Shown here in pieces: positions 28,316-40,700 of a stretch of 64,000 nucleotides of DNA. Under the pieces are notes generated by a model. That model was not told where the DNA came from, made no database searches, and saw only the letters and a program-made list of their open reading frames with translations. Numbering within the stretch: the first letter of the stretch is position 1; every line of letters starts with the position of its first letter. Where the stretch lies: assembly GCA_028554755.1 (NCBI GenBank), contig JAPTOF010000007.1, forward strand, positions 12,881,001 to 12,945,000, read 5' to 3'. The translations under genes and the position numbers were made by a program. Source of the DNA: Cordia subcordata. Lineage: Eukaryota > Streptophyta > Magnoliopsida > Boraginales > Cordiaceae.

Positions 28316-28889
28316 TCACTTACATATATGTATATATGTATATGTATATGTATAACTAGAGATGGACACCAACACAACCAGTGCCCGAAGATTAACCAAG
28401 CACATTTATGTAATAACTTTTGTTTATATAAGTTAAAAAATTAACATGATTTTTTAAATCATATATATTTAAAATTTAACATGATTCATTAATTTGTCAA
28501 AACCATGATAATAGTCAAAAGTTTCATATTTTCTTTTTTTTTTTTTTAACTTCACCAGTTTCTAGATTTCTCTTTCTCTCGAATTATGATAATATAATTT
28601 GTATAAAAATATTTAATAATTAATCATATAAATTATACATATAACTAAATTGATGATCTCTTTTTCAATATTACAAAATATGAAATTTCCCTACTTATCG
28701 ATGATCTTTTTTCTTTAGTCTTACATCTTACAAAAATAAACCTTGCTTGTTTAATGATCATGGAAGTTGGATTTTTAACAAGATTAACTTATATAACTAA
28801 AATTATACATGAAAATAATCAAAAGCTTCATATTTTCTTGTATTACATCAATCACTTTTTATTTTTTTATAATAATAATATTATTTCGT

Positions 28890-30176
28890 TAAGAATAAAA
28901 TTTTAATAACTAACAAGATACATAATTTCTATAACTAAATCAATGATCTATTTTTCAATTCTACAAAAAGCAATTTTTTGTTGCTTATTCTTAATTCTTA
29001 TTGGTCCAAGATTTATTATAGATAATTAGAATGTGCCTTAATCTCTTTCCTAAAGCTTCTAGGTGTGTGAGATGTGACATTTGAGTAAGGTTTCCAAATT
29101 AGGATGGAGTTGCTATATTCTACAAGATAATTCAAATATCTTGAACTTCAAGTTTTCTATATTGGAATATTCATTTTTGTCGAGTTGTCTTGTAAGGAGG
29201 CATCCAAATTTGAAAAGAAGAAAGAGAGAGGGCCCCACTTACTCTAGAAGATTTGGTGGGATTTAGATTCTAGAATATTAAGTCAAGAGTTGGTTTTGTT
29301 TTGAAACTCTTATCACCTAAAGATCTTCTATTTGAGTTTAAACTCCTCAAGATAAAATCCTTGTCTACCTAGGAGTTCTATTGCTTGGAGAACTCCCAGT
29401 CTACCTAGGAGTTCTATTGCTAAGTGAACTCTTAAAAGGGTCAACTAAGTCTGGTAAATAGCTAAAATAATTCATATGTCAAAAAATATCAGATGCATGT
29501 ACGTTCTTGGAGAAGTTTAAAAAAGAAAGAATTCTCTTCTCCTCCTCTCCTCCTTTTCTTGATCGACCAAAGCCAAGAATAGAGTTTTACAATTCTAAAA
29601 CTGAATTCTAGAACCAGGAATTTGGTTCTTGCTTATAGATAATATCTCTCTAGTCATAGTAGGGAAGATCAAAAGAATCTTGGGTTGTTCTTATAGGGGT
29701 TTTGGAGAGAAAAAGACAAAAGGACAAAAACTAGTTTTTTCCCGTCACTGTCTGCACAATCTCAAATCCAGACTTGATCAGGTGTCTATCACTTATCTGA
29801 TCATGCTAAAATATTAGGAGTCATAGTAGGGAAGATCAAAAGAATCTTGGGTCGTTCTTATAGAGGTTTTGGAGAGAAAAACACAAGAGGACAAAAACTG
29901 TTTTTTTTTTCCGTCACTGTCTGTGCAATCTCAGATCCAGATTTAATCAGGTATCCATCACTTATCTGATCGTACTGAAAATTTAGGAGGACATTCTACA
30001 CTTCTAGGGCTTCCAAATGCAATGGTTGGATTGTCGATCAGAGACCCAGAAGGTAGTCAGATAATTAGCACAAGTTAAGAATAAAAATTTTAATAACTAA
30101 CAAGATACATAATTTTTATAACTAAATCAATAATTTATTTTTCAATTTTACAAAAAGTAAGTTTTCGTTGCTTATA
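28890..30176. repeat. Direct repeats of about 100 bp flanking ~1.1 kb
   Basis: 28890-28990 and 30076-30176 share TTAAGAATAAAA, TTTTAATAACTAACAAGATA, CATAATTT, TATAACTAAATCAAT and TTTTTCAATT..ACAAAAAG. Looser relatives lie at about 28440-28700, 30180-30310 and, on the other side of the copia inserted at 30317, at 37404-37550. The copia therefore landed in a region of local degenerate repeats. No coding content was recognised in between. Confidence 0.6.
29654..29988. repeat. Tandem duplication of a ~167-bp unit
   Basis: 29654-29820 and 29821-29988 both begin TCATAGTAGGGAAGATCAAA and end in TTAGGAG, with scattered substitutions and a poly-T length difference. A smaller duplication of TCTACCTAGGAGTTCTATTG lies at about 29364-29425. 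These are local slippage-type duplications without coding meaning. Confidence 0.88.
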
Positions 30177-30316
30177 GATTATAAATGTGAAATTTAAGTT
30201 GATTTACTAATTGCTCTAAAGCCATGATAATAATCAAAAGTTTCATTTTCTTTTACTTACCTTCATTAATTTTTTTTCCTTAAAATTATAATACCATCAT
30301 TTGATTAAAAATAAAA

Positions 30317-30581
30317 TGTTGAATTTCAAGAGAAAGCAATTCATTTTGTATAAAGAAATTTTAGCAAATAAACTCTTGTATTGATCTGTCAATGATAAAC
30401 CTATTTATACACTTACAAAATGATACTTCCACTCTATAACTACCATAGATTCACTAAGTCCACTCCAATAACTAACTTGACCTCACAACATTAACTAATA
30501 CAACTCCCTTGATAGCTCATCAACTATACTTGAGCTAAGCTTAGTCTGTTACTAATATAACTGCTGAAATATTCACTAACA
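30317..30581 (-). repeat. 3' LTR of copia A (265 bp)
   Basis: TGTTGA..TAACA termini, adjacent to the purine-rich tract GAGGAGGGA on the minus strand. It pairs with 37136-37398. Confidence 0.92.
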
Positions 30582-30589
30582 TCCCTCCT

Positions 30590-33500
30590 CAACTTGACCT
30601 GAGGGAGATTAGACCAAGGGAAGCTTGTTTGAGAGATAGAAGAACCTAGAGGAAGGCAAACTCTTTGTGAAAGGTTTGCCAATTGATCCTCTATAGGAAT
30701 GTATGATATATAGAGCTTTTTATTGATCACCTATTCTCTTGTATAATGATAGTCTATAGCTATGTGTTGGTTCTATTGTAAAACACAAGATTAGAAGCCA
30801 AACTAATTGCTAAAACATTGTCACAGGCCATTGTTTGAGTAGCAACTAGAATAGAAAAAGCTTGTAAAACATAGGTTAGCCAGGTTATTTCTGTTGCAGT
30901 TTGAGCCATAGCTCTATACTTAGCTTTAGTAGAACTTCTTGCAACTGTGGGCTATTTCTTGGAGCTCCAAGAGATCAAGTTAAATCCTAGAAAAATACAA
31001 AACCCTGTAGTAGACTTCTTATCCAAAGTATCACTTGCCCAATCATTGTCTAAGTAAGCATGGAGTTGAAGAGAGCCTGCAGTAAATAGAAGACCTTGAG
31101 TCAATGTCCCTTTGATATATCTTAGGACCTTTTTGAGATCAACATAGTCAGCCACTGTAGGATTATGCATTTTCTAACATAAAGAGCTAACAACATACTG
31201 GAGCTTTGGCTTAGTGATTGTAATGTATTGAAGTGCTCCTGCCAAACTTCTATAATGTGTAGGATTTGCAAAGAGTGGAGAGTCCTTTGTTTTTTTGCCT
31301 TTAGAAACCACAGGTGTTGTGGATGGCTTACAATCAGTCATGCTTACTTTGTAAAGAATGTCCTTGGCATACTTTGTTTGATGGAGAATTAATCCTGCAG
31401 AAACTTCTTGAACCTCAATCCCTAGGAAATAAGACAATTTTCCTAAGTATTTCATAAAGAAAGCTTGCTGCATAATCTTGATAAATGCAGACATAACTAC
31501 ATTGCTACTGCCTATAAGAATTATGTCATCCACATAGACCAGGAGAATCGAAGTAAATTTTGCAATCTTATGGATGAACAAGGAAGAATCAACAGCAGTG
31601 TTATAAAACCTTGATTGAGTAAGAACTGTACCAAGCTTTTGGAGCCTATTTTATACCATATAATGATGTTTGCAATTTGCAAACTATATCAGGATATTGA
31701 GGATCCTCAAAGCTTTGAGGCTAAACCATATATACATATTCCTCTAAGTATCCATGAAGGAAAGCATTGGAAACATCTCGTTGATGAAGTGACCAGCCAT
31801 AGTGCAGAGCCAAAGTAAGCATAGTTCTTATTGTTTACTGCTTAACAACTGGACTAAAGATCTCCATATAATCAACACCATGTACCTGATGAAAACCTTT
31901 TGCCACTAACCTTGCTTTATATCTAGATATACTCCCATCTACATTTCTTTTAATTCTATATACCCACTTGCAGCCCATTGAAGTCCTATCTTGTGGAAGA
32001 GGAACTAATTTCCATGTATTCTACTTGATTAAGGCATTATATACCTCCTGCATTGCTTGTTGCCAACAAGAAAATCTATAGGCTTCCTTATAAGAACTAG
32101 GTTCAGTTTTAGTAGGCAATAAAACTGTGTTGTGAAGTTTATGGTAGAGTGGTGGAAGATGATCTGTCTTAGATCTTGTTTACATTGGATGAGTTTTAGA
32201 GTTATGAGGAACAAGAGAAATAGATAAAGATGATTCTATTGATGGACTTATAGTAGGATAATTATTAGTAGGAATGGATGAATAAGATGATGTAGATGTT
32301 TGGAAGAAACCCATGTTATTGGGCTAAGTAATAGGAATAGTATCTGAACAGGATGTGTTTGAAGTTGTAGAAGGTACTGCAAGGACTTCTACTAGAGGTG
32401 TTGTAGGACTAGGATGAGATTATTGCCTAAACAAAATGAATGTGGGAGGAAAATGAGAAGCAGACAATGGTGATGCATTTGCAAAAGTATTATGATATGG
32501 AAAATAGGTTTCAAAGAATTTTACATGCCTGGACATGTAAACTCTTTCTATTTCTATGTCCATACACTTGTACGCTTTTGTAGTGGAGGAATAGCCTAGA
32601 AAAATACAAGGCTTGGATCTATTTTCAAGCTTATGAGCTGTGTAAGGTTTCAACCAAGGAAAGCATAAGTAGCCAAAGACTCTTAAAGCATTGTAATCTG
32701 GTTGTGTGTGAAACAAAATTGAGAATGATAATTTACTTTGAAGTGTTGGTGAGGGCAATCTATTTATAAGATAAAGGGCAGTGGCTAATGCTTCCAACCA
32801 GAATTTGGAAGGCAATTTACTGTGATGGAGCAGTGAAAGAGTGGTTTCAATGAGATGTTGATGCTTTCTTTCAACTTTCCCATTTTGTTTAGGTGTGTGT
32901 GGGCATGTAGTTTGATGAATAATACCAAGATTTTGCAAATATAAACCAAATTTGTTACTAGTGTATTCTCCACCATTATCAGTTCTTAAGACTTTGATGT
33001 TTGTTTGAAATTGTGTCATGATCATTGCAGAAAAGCTAACAAATGCATCAGAGGCTTCTGACTTTTGTTTAAGAGGATAAATCCAAGAGTAACCAAAAAA
33101 AAATCCAAAAATATTATATAAAACTTGAACTATTTAGAAGAATCTATGTGTGCAGGGCCCCATACATCTAAATAAACTAGCTGAAATAGAGTAGTAGTTC
33201 TAAAGCTAGAAAGAGCAAGAGGTTGTTTATAAGATTTGGCCACTGCACAATCTACACAATGCTTAGTAAAGTGCTTTAGCTGCTTATTCAAAATAGAAGC
33301 TATAGTAATAGAAGCATTTCATGCAGGGTGTCCAAGCCTGAGATGCCAAAGTCTATCATTAGAAGGAATTGTAGGTGTGGTGAGATAATACTGAGCAGTT
33401 GATGAATCTTTTGAAGACAATGAAAATTGAGAAGCTGAGCCTAAGATGTTAGTAGGAAAAGGATAGAGACCTTGCTTACAGGGGCCTTGGAACATCACCA

Positions 33501-33963
33501 AATTGGAAGAATTTTCTAGGATAGTCACCCCCTAAGCATTCAAGATAGCAGAGAAATTATTATATTTCGGTAGCTAATATACAGAGATAAGATTGAAGGC
33601 ATGGAAGGAACAAATAAGATATTTGAAATATGAAAAAAAGGCTGAAGAGGCATGAAGTATACCAGAACCAGTTTGTGTGATTGGAAAATTTGTACCATTG
33701 CCTACTGTAACTGTATCTGATCCTTCATAAGGTTGAGCTTGCTGTAGATTCTTCGCATTGTTGGTAACATGACTAGTTGCTCCAGTATCCAAATACCAGG
33801 TGTTTGAAGTAGATTGTGCAGGTGCAACTTGAGTAGTCGTAGCTTTATTGTCAAGCTTCACATAATAGTAGTTAGTGGTATCTATCTTGTACCAGCACTG
33901 AGGAGCATCATGATTAGGTATGCCACAGAGTTGACAAAAAACAGATGGAGTTGGCCTATTCAT
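30590..33963 (-). pseudogene. Copia A polyprotein: zinc knuckle, protease, integrase, reverse transcriptase, RNase H
   Basis: Domains in order from high to low coordinates. Zinc knuckle CQLCGIPNHDAPQC (about 33940). Protease WYLDTGATSHVTNN (about 33790), with the D-T-G catalytic triplet. GAG-pre-integrase LWHLRLGHPA (near 33320). Integrase core 33025-32420, with LRTDNGGEYTS, HTPKQNGKVERKH and FLGYSSTTKAY. Reverse transcriptase at about 32030-31174, with YVDDIILIGSSN near 31530. RNase H with AYLDNDWASDTLDKKSTTGF at 31170-30952. Several stops and frameshifts break the frame (for example in the N-terminal half of the reverse transcriptase), so no polyprotein can be made. Confidence 0.88.
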
Positions 33964-34285
33964 AGAGGGTGTAGTTTGAGACTACTAAGAAGTGTTGGTT
34001 AAAGCTGCTCGACCTTGTCCCCTTCCTCTACCACCTTTTTATGCGTTAAACTGACCTTAATCCCTGCCTCTAGATGGTTCTTGAGCTGAATAAATATTAG
34101 TCTAAACTTTTGAAGATGAAGAGAAAGACTTAGTAACAATAACCTTGTTGGAGAAAAAAAGATTGAGCTTCTCATCTAGCAAAAGACTTCCAAGAGCAGA
34201 AATAGTGATAAGATTATCTCTGCATATGATAGAGGCCTTTAAAGAATCATATGTAGGTGGTAGCCCTTTCAATATGTAGAATACT

Positions 34286-36384
34286 TTATGTGTTTGTTTT
34301 GTGTGTTTATCTATTGCATGTATATAATTGTTTTGAGGTGTTTTGAGCTTCATTTAATGTATTAGTATAGCATTTAGGTCATAATTGTGCATATTAAGGT
34401 TTAAATGTTCATAGTTGAAGTAAAGACTTAAATGTTACACTAATGTGCGTTTATTGCTTGTTTTAGGTGTGATTTGGAGAGATAATTGGAGCATAATTGA
34501 GGGTGCTTGAAGTGTGGAGCAAAGCCAAGGGTGTTTTGGACGTAAAGGAATGAAGAAAAGTGCTTTTGGAAATGGCCGGACGAAAGAAGGAGCGACTGAG
34601 GCGAAACTGAACACAACGTGAGCCAAATTCGGATCTTGCAACCTAAAAAGGACATGGAAAAATTTTGGATACATTTTATGGTGCAAAATATGGCTTGGGA
34701 GATCCCCCACGATGATACGAAGCCATAGAAAAAACGGTGAGCGAATCGGAGCTAAAACAAGCAAGATATGACCATTTTACTATCAAGATTGGTTAGCCTC
34801 TGTCTAGGCCGGATGACCAAGCCGGTCGACCGGCTAGGTCGACCGGTCGGATCAGAACCTGGGCCAATTTTGGCCGGACGACTTAGGCCCCAAGCCGGTC
34901 GACCAGTTGGGCCCCCAGCTGGGCGCGTTAAAAACACCACCCAAATCAAACACCCATTTTCCAAAACCCAAAATCCACCAAAAATCACCTCACACACTCA
35001 CTTCTAAACACATTTAACACTTGGAATCAAGGATCTAAGAGAATCAAACACTAGGATTTGGGGCATAGCTCATAGTTTGTAAAGCTTGGCTATGGATAGA
35101 AGGGTATCTCTCTTTTTTCCTAAGTCTAATTAAGTTTAATTAGAGCTATGTAGGGTGATTATATCTTGTATTTATGGATTGATTACTACTTTATATTAAT
35201 GGAAACTTGATGGATTTATGTATATATATGCCTTATGCTTATGGCTTCAAAGGCTATTTTACATACATGTTTATATGTTTGTTGAAATGCCTCAATGATG
35301 TAGCATATATATATTGAAGTCTATTATGCTATTAACCATTTCTAAATCATTATGCTAGCATGTCTATGTGTTTGTGTGGTGACTACATGAAGTGGGTATG
35401 ACTATATACATGTCTATATGCGTGTTAGCATACTTAATAGCATAACTAGCTTCTATTGCATGCATGTCGGGTGCTATTGCTTAAATTGGTGTAATCTAAA
35501 CATGTCTATGTGTTTAGTAGTAGAATATACCAGTGTATTCTCAAATGCCATGCCCTAGATGTGTTTGCCATTCGCTTTAATGTCAATTTCTGCTAATTGT
35601 GATGCGATAAATGGTGCACAACTAGTATCTAGCCTAGGTTGAGTCCCCTTTGGCTTTAAATCCAGCCAATAAAAGTTCGAATAGGTTTAGTTGACCTTAG
35701 TTCATTTAGGAAGGCTAGTTAGTCCACCCTAACACCCTAGGTTCATAAGTACCACGTCGTAGCTCTGAGTGAGGCGAAGCTTAGGGATGGACTTGCACCG
35801 AGTCCTAGGGCCAGATTGGGGAACTAATTAAAGGACTAAGTGCTAAGGTTAGATCGATCTACACTCACCTAGAATCTTATTGGCTAGCCCTAATTCCTAA
35901 GTCATAAAGACCACGCCGTACTGCTAGGCATCACCACCTAGGGACGGACTCGCACTGAGGCTTAGGGTACCAATTAGGAGGCTAATTATAGGTCTAGATG
36001 AGAGCACTTAGTATAATCCATCAAGTAACCCTAGAAAGACGTAGTAATCACCATAAACAAGATGCAATCACCTTAGTCTCCCATTTCCAACGTTTAAATC
36101 CCCTTAGATCACTTGATTCCCCCATCACACACATAACACTTTTTTTTTTTTTATTTTCTTGCCTGTAGCTTAGATTTATCTTTCTCGAGCTCCCCTCAAA
36201 CCAAAAATCCCAAAAAAAACATTGTAGTTAGGACCTCAGCGCGTAGCTTTTAAGACGCACTTAGCTTAGGACACCATACATGTTAGGGCTCCTTGTGGAT
36301 TCGACCCCGCACTCGCACACACCATACTACACACGACCCGTGCGCTTGCGGGCTATTTAGGCTTGTACTCAAATAGTGATATCA
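34286..36384 (-). repeat. Solo LTR copy B (2099 bp) inserted in copia A gag
   Basis: Read on the minus strand it starts TGATATCACTATTTGAG at 36384 and ends ..AACACATAA at 34286, the last bases probably mutated from CATCA. It has a perfect 5-bp target duplication, ATACT, at 34281-34285 and 36385-36389. No internal retroelement sequence is present, so it is a solo LTR left by LTR-LTR recombination. It matches copy A at 2681-6593 over its full length in inverted orientation. It carries a GC-rich cassette with AGCCGGTCGACCGGCT at 34820-34835 and a second CCGGTCGACC at 34895-34904. The family is unknown; the element orientation inferred from the LTR alone is not certain. Confidence 0.85.
34815..34912. 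promoter_or_regulatory. GTCGAC-palindrome cassette in solo LTR copy B
   Basis: A 16-bp perfect palindrome AGCCGGTCGACCGGCT (34820-34835) is followed by AGGTCGACCGGTCGGATCA. After a spacer come GCCGGACGACTTAGGCC and a second GCCGGTCGACC. The same order occurs at 55035-55140 in a Sirevirus-like element. A regulatory role is inferred only from conservation. Confidence 0.55.
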
Positions 36385-37122
36385 ATACTAAATCTTCCTC
36401 TGAAATAGATTCATCAATTGCAGATAAATTATCAGTAATACCTTTAATTTCATCAAGATATTGTTGAATAGTTTTAGTGCCTTTTGTGGGATTTGAGAGT
36501 CTATTCTTCAGCTAATGAATATGAGAGCGATTACTAGATTTGAAACGCAGCTCTATGGCTTTCCAGATTTTTGGAGTTGTGTTGAGGTGATAAACAAGTG
36601 ACAGAATAGTAGGTGAAAGTAAAGCATAAAAGCAAGATTTTAGGTGTTGATCAATCGTTTGCCACAAAGTATAGCTAGGATTAATAGTATAGTGCCATCA
36701 GAATGTGTTGCTTGAGGATCTGGACAAGGTGATAGGCCAGTCACATGATCAAGAAGTCTATTTGCTTGCAGAACAGATTGAAGTTGAGTCTTCCACATCA
36801 AATAATTGTGTTCATCAAGTTTGATTGTTACATAAGACGGAAAATGTTATATTAAGATCAAAACTTAAAACTGGATCAGTAGTATTATCCATAGATCAAT
36901 TTGTGAAGATGATGATCAAATTAAGATGAAGATTCAAACACTAGTGATGAAAAAGGTGAAAAAGAACAATAAGAACTTCAAAACCTGGATTGAAGAAGTG
37001 GTCGAGTAGAAGTATTTGCCATGAAAATTCCTCCAAAGCTCTGATAAAGATGATCGCAACACTTGAGAAAGCTCGAAAACGGATGCGTTTTTGAAAAAAA
37101 AAAATCACAAGATTTTCACCTT

Positions 37123-37135
37123 GCTTTTGATACCA
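37123..37135 (-). promoter_or_regulatory. Primer binding site of copia A
   Basis: The minus strand reads TGGTATCAAAAGC directly against the 5' LTR, close to the initiator tRNA-Met primer site TGGTATCAGAGC. Confidence 0.85.
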
Positions 37136-37398
37136 TGTTGAATTTCAAGAGAGAGCAATTAATTTTGTATAAAGAAATTTTAGCAAATGAACTCTTGTAT
37201 TGCTCTGTCAAAGATACAACTATTTATACACTTACAAAATGACACTTCCACTCTATAACTGCCATAGATTCACTAAGTCCACTCCAATATCTAACTTGAC
37301 CTCTCAACACTAACTAATGCAACTTCCTTGACAGCTCATAAACTGTACTTGAGCTAAGCTTAGTCTGCTACTGATATAGCTGCTGAAATTCACTAACA
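37136..37398 (-). repeat. 5' LTR of copia A (263 bp)
   Basis: TGTTGA..TAACA termini, partner of 30317-30581, followed by target duplication TAAAA. Confidence 0.92.
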
Positions 37399-37550
37399 TA
37401 AAATTTAGTGATCAAGCATATAAGGTATACATATATCTAAATAGATGACCTCTTTTCCAAGTTTGGAAAAAAATATTTCTTCCTTCATTATAGATAATAA
37501 CAAAATGCTAAACTTTCAACATGATTTGTTGAATGGACCATAAAAAGAGA

Positions 37551-37736
37551 TGCACTAGGAGTGGGAGTATATTTTTCATGTGTTATCAAGTGTGATGTAC
37601 AGCCAATAAGTTTACAGTGTAAGAAGTTACAACACATTAAAACTCTTAATAAAAAGTACAACTAACAATGCTCATCTTAATCTACTGTGACTTCAAATTG
37701 TCATATGATGAAGATTCATCTCTATAATGCCCCTGC
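37551..37736 (-). repeat. Probable 3' LTR of copia B (boundaries approximate)
   Basis: On the minus strand, AGGGGCATTATAG (purine tract plus LTR start) follows the end of the RNase H region at about 37740. On the plus strand the outer end would be TGCACTAGGAG at 37551. Termini and target duplication were not confirmed, because the other LTR is not in view. Confidence 0.4.
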
Positions 37737-37739
37737 AAG

Positions 37740-40700
37740 ATAGGCGGGCCTCTGGAAATGCCTAGCTTGGACTTGTGGATGAGAAATTGATGTGTGGAGA
37801 GCGGCTTGGTAAGTTAGTCAGCAGCTGATCTGCAGAATGCACGTGAGACACTTGAATGATTTTGTTAGCCACTTGATCTTGCACAAAATGAAAATCCATG
37901 GCAATGTGTTTCATATGATAATGAAATGTTGGACTGGCATAGAGACACATTGTCACGGCATTGTCACAATAAATAGTTGGAGGTTGTGGCAGTTTGACAT
38001 GAAGCTTACCAAAGATGTGTTGTATCCAATTGACCTCCGCAGTAGTAGAAGCTACAACTCTATATCCTGCTTCAATTGATGATTGTGCAACTGTCCTTCG
38101 CTTTTTAGAGGTCTAACTAACAAGATTATTACCAATGAAAATTGCATACGCAGAGGTGGACGTACGGTCGCCAATATTCCCAGCCCAGTCTGCATCAGAA
38201 AAGGCTCGTAGATGAAGGGAAGGAGACTTTTTAAGATGAATTCCACGAGTAATAGTACCTTTGAGATATCTCAAGACCCTTCTTGCAGCACTCCAATGAG
38301 TGACGGTGGATTTATCCAAGAATTGAGATAACCTGTTGACTACAAAGGAGATGTCTGGTCGTGTAAAGGAAAGATATTGTAATGCTCCAATTACACGACG
38401 ATATTGCTTCTCATCTGTTGCAGGAGTTCCATCCATTAGTTGAAGTGATTGGGAACTAGAAACTAGAAAGTGATGTCTTAACTGCCTTCGTATCCTGCAT
38501 GTTAGTTGTTTCAAGAAGATTAGCAATAAACTTTTCCTTGGGAAAGGAAAGCCCATCTTTACTGCTAGTGACATGATTGCCAAGAAAGAAATTGAGACGA
38601 CCCATATCTTTAAGTGAGAATTGGGTTGCCAATGCGTCAATAATATTCTGAAAATGTTGAGGATTACTTCGTGTTACTATTATGTCATCAACGTACACAA
38701 GGAGATACAAAGTGATGGAGCCTCGATGCATAATGAAGAGTGAAGTATCACACTTTGACATTTGAAAACCAAGAGTTTGAAGAAACGATCTTAGCTCAGT
38801 GTGCCATGCACGAGAGGCTTGGCGAAGACCATAGATTGCTTTCTTTAACTTGCAAACATGTGTCGGATGTTCGGCATCAATAAAACCAGCTGGTTGATGC
38901 ATATAGACATCTTCTTCAAGTGGTCCGTGCAAGAAAGCATTGTTAATATCAAATTGGAGAGTGACCCATCCAAATTGGACTGCAATGGATAATATGAGCC
39001 AAACTGTTGTTGGCTTTACAACACGACTGAAAGTGGCATCAAAATCACTTCGCAACAAGTCGCGCTTTGAATCTTTAGCAACAAGTCGTGCTTTGAATCT
39101 TTCGATTGAACCATCAGGTTTAAGTTTGACTCTGTGGACCCAATTGTTGTCAATTACATTTTGGGAGGGAGAATAAGGAACCAGCTTCCATGTGCCATTT
39201 CGAATTAATTCATCAAATTCATCACACATAGCCTTCCTCCACTTCGGATCTTTGCTTGCCTGCAAAGAAGTTTTTGGCTCTAATAATATTCTTGCTCGTA
39301 CTTATCATTGGATGGGTGGACACCACTGGCTCTAAAGTGACAACATTTGTAGGTTGATTGGCTGATGTATCGTGAGTCACAAGAGCTACTTGCGTCGCTG
39401 GAAGAGTAGGGCCATCATATGTGCAGTCCGCAAGAGGCAAGCATGTTGTGGTTGGATGTGAGTCTGTGGTCATGGTTGTAAGTGGTGACTCATGACATAA
39501 TTTCTGAGGTGGGACGAGCGGGATTGCAGCATACAAGGTGGCAGAAGATTCATCAGTGAGACGCGCATGGGTTGGTGATGAAGAAATACCAGTGACCTTT
39601 GCTTGTGGTGTGAGGATGTATTATAACTGAAGTCTAATTTTTGGCTTGACATTAAGAGGTCGGACCTGTACGGGGAAACATTTTCAACGAACACAACATG
39701 CCGTTATTTAAAGACTAGATTAGTAGTAGGATCATAACACTTGTATGCATTATGAGTCGTACATGGTCGTGATCGTGAATGAAGTTTATCATGTGAGTGG
39801 CGCCTTAACCAAGGATATATAGCATAAGCACCCAAAAACACATAAGTTGATATACTTTGGATTAGTTTGAAAAAGAATAGTACATAGGTTTTGATTTTGC
39901 AGAACTGATGTAGGGAGTCTGTTGATAAGATAAGTTGCAGTTTGACAAGCTATAGACCAATGCATGGGAAAGTAATGAAAGTGCAGTTTCTATGATGTGT
40001 CTGTGTCGGGGTTCGCAATGCCAACCAATTGAGGGCTGTGACGAGGTGTGAGTCAATGTTGAACCCCATTAGCACTAAGAATTTCGGTCAAGCCAATTTA
40101 TTAACCCCCACCATCAGTATATAATGTCTTAATAGAGAGATCAAAGCATTTTTCCACAAGACATTTAAAATCTAAGAAAATTTGGGTGGTGTTAAACTTT
40201 AGTCTGATGGGATATAACCACATATATTTTGAAAAATGGTCAACACAAATAATGTAATAGCGGAATCCATCGAAAGAGGTTACCAGGGCAGGGCCCCAAA
40301 CATAGGAATATATTATTTCAAGAGGCCTAGTACTGACAATTGAAGACTCACCAAAATGCAATTGGTGACTTTTATTAATTAAACATGCATTACAAAAATA
40401 AAAATTATTTTGGGAAACAGGAAGAGAATTTGAGAAACAATTTGATGAAGAACCCACTTATTTGGATGTCCAAGGCGGAAGTGCCATTGATGCAGAGGAA
40501 TATGCTCCATGTGAAAGGCTTGAGGACTAGACCGACCGAAAGCTCGGCCACGCATACAAATTGCCACTACTCGGCCCTTTGGGACGTATTGCTCGTGCTC
40601 AGATCCTTCGCACAAAAATAGGTTGGAAAAAATATCATCGAGGTGTTATTGTGCTTACAAAATTGAGAAACGGGTACAAGAATTTTACGAATCATGGGTG

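Larger units (their letters stand above)
34100..36892 (-). pseudogene. Copia A gag, split by a solo LTR
   Basis: The gag probably starts at ATG 36892 (MDNTTDPVLSF..). It includes HNYLMWKTQLQSVLQANRLL, typical of copia UBN2 gag, and reaches ..AIDESISEEDLV at about 36390. The gag then resumes at about 34280 as FYILKGLPPTYDSLKASI. Between them sits the LTR at 34286-36384 with its duplicated ATACT target. At least one stop is also present in the N-terminal half. Confidence 0.82.
30317..37398 (-). mobile_element. Complete but decayed Ty1/copia retrotransposon (copia A)
   Basis: It is flanked by the 5-bp target duplication TAAAA (30312-30316 and 37399-37403). LTRs at 30317-30581 and 37136-37398 both begin TGTTGAATTTCAAGAGA and end TTCACTAACA. 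By hand count they differ at roughly 20 positions plus a 2-bp indel (about 92% identical), so this is an old insertion. The primer site is at 37123-37135. The purine tract lies next to the LTR at about 30582-30610. Without the solo LTR inserted at 34286-36384 and its duplicated target, the element is about 4.98 kb, a normal copia length. Confidence 0.93.

Noticed and set aside
28258..28360. CRISPR-like short repeats
   Set aside because: Simple CATA/TA microsatellite in a plant genome; no unique spacers.
34752..35007. Gly/Pro/Arg-rich ORFs on both strands
   Set aside because: They arise from the GC-rich GTCGAC palindrome cassette inside the solo LTR and have no domain.
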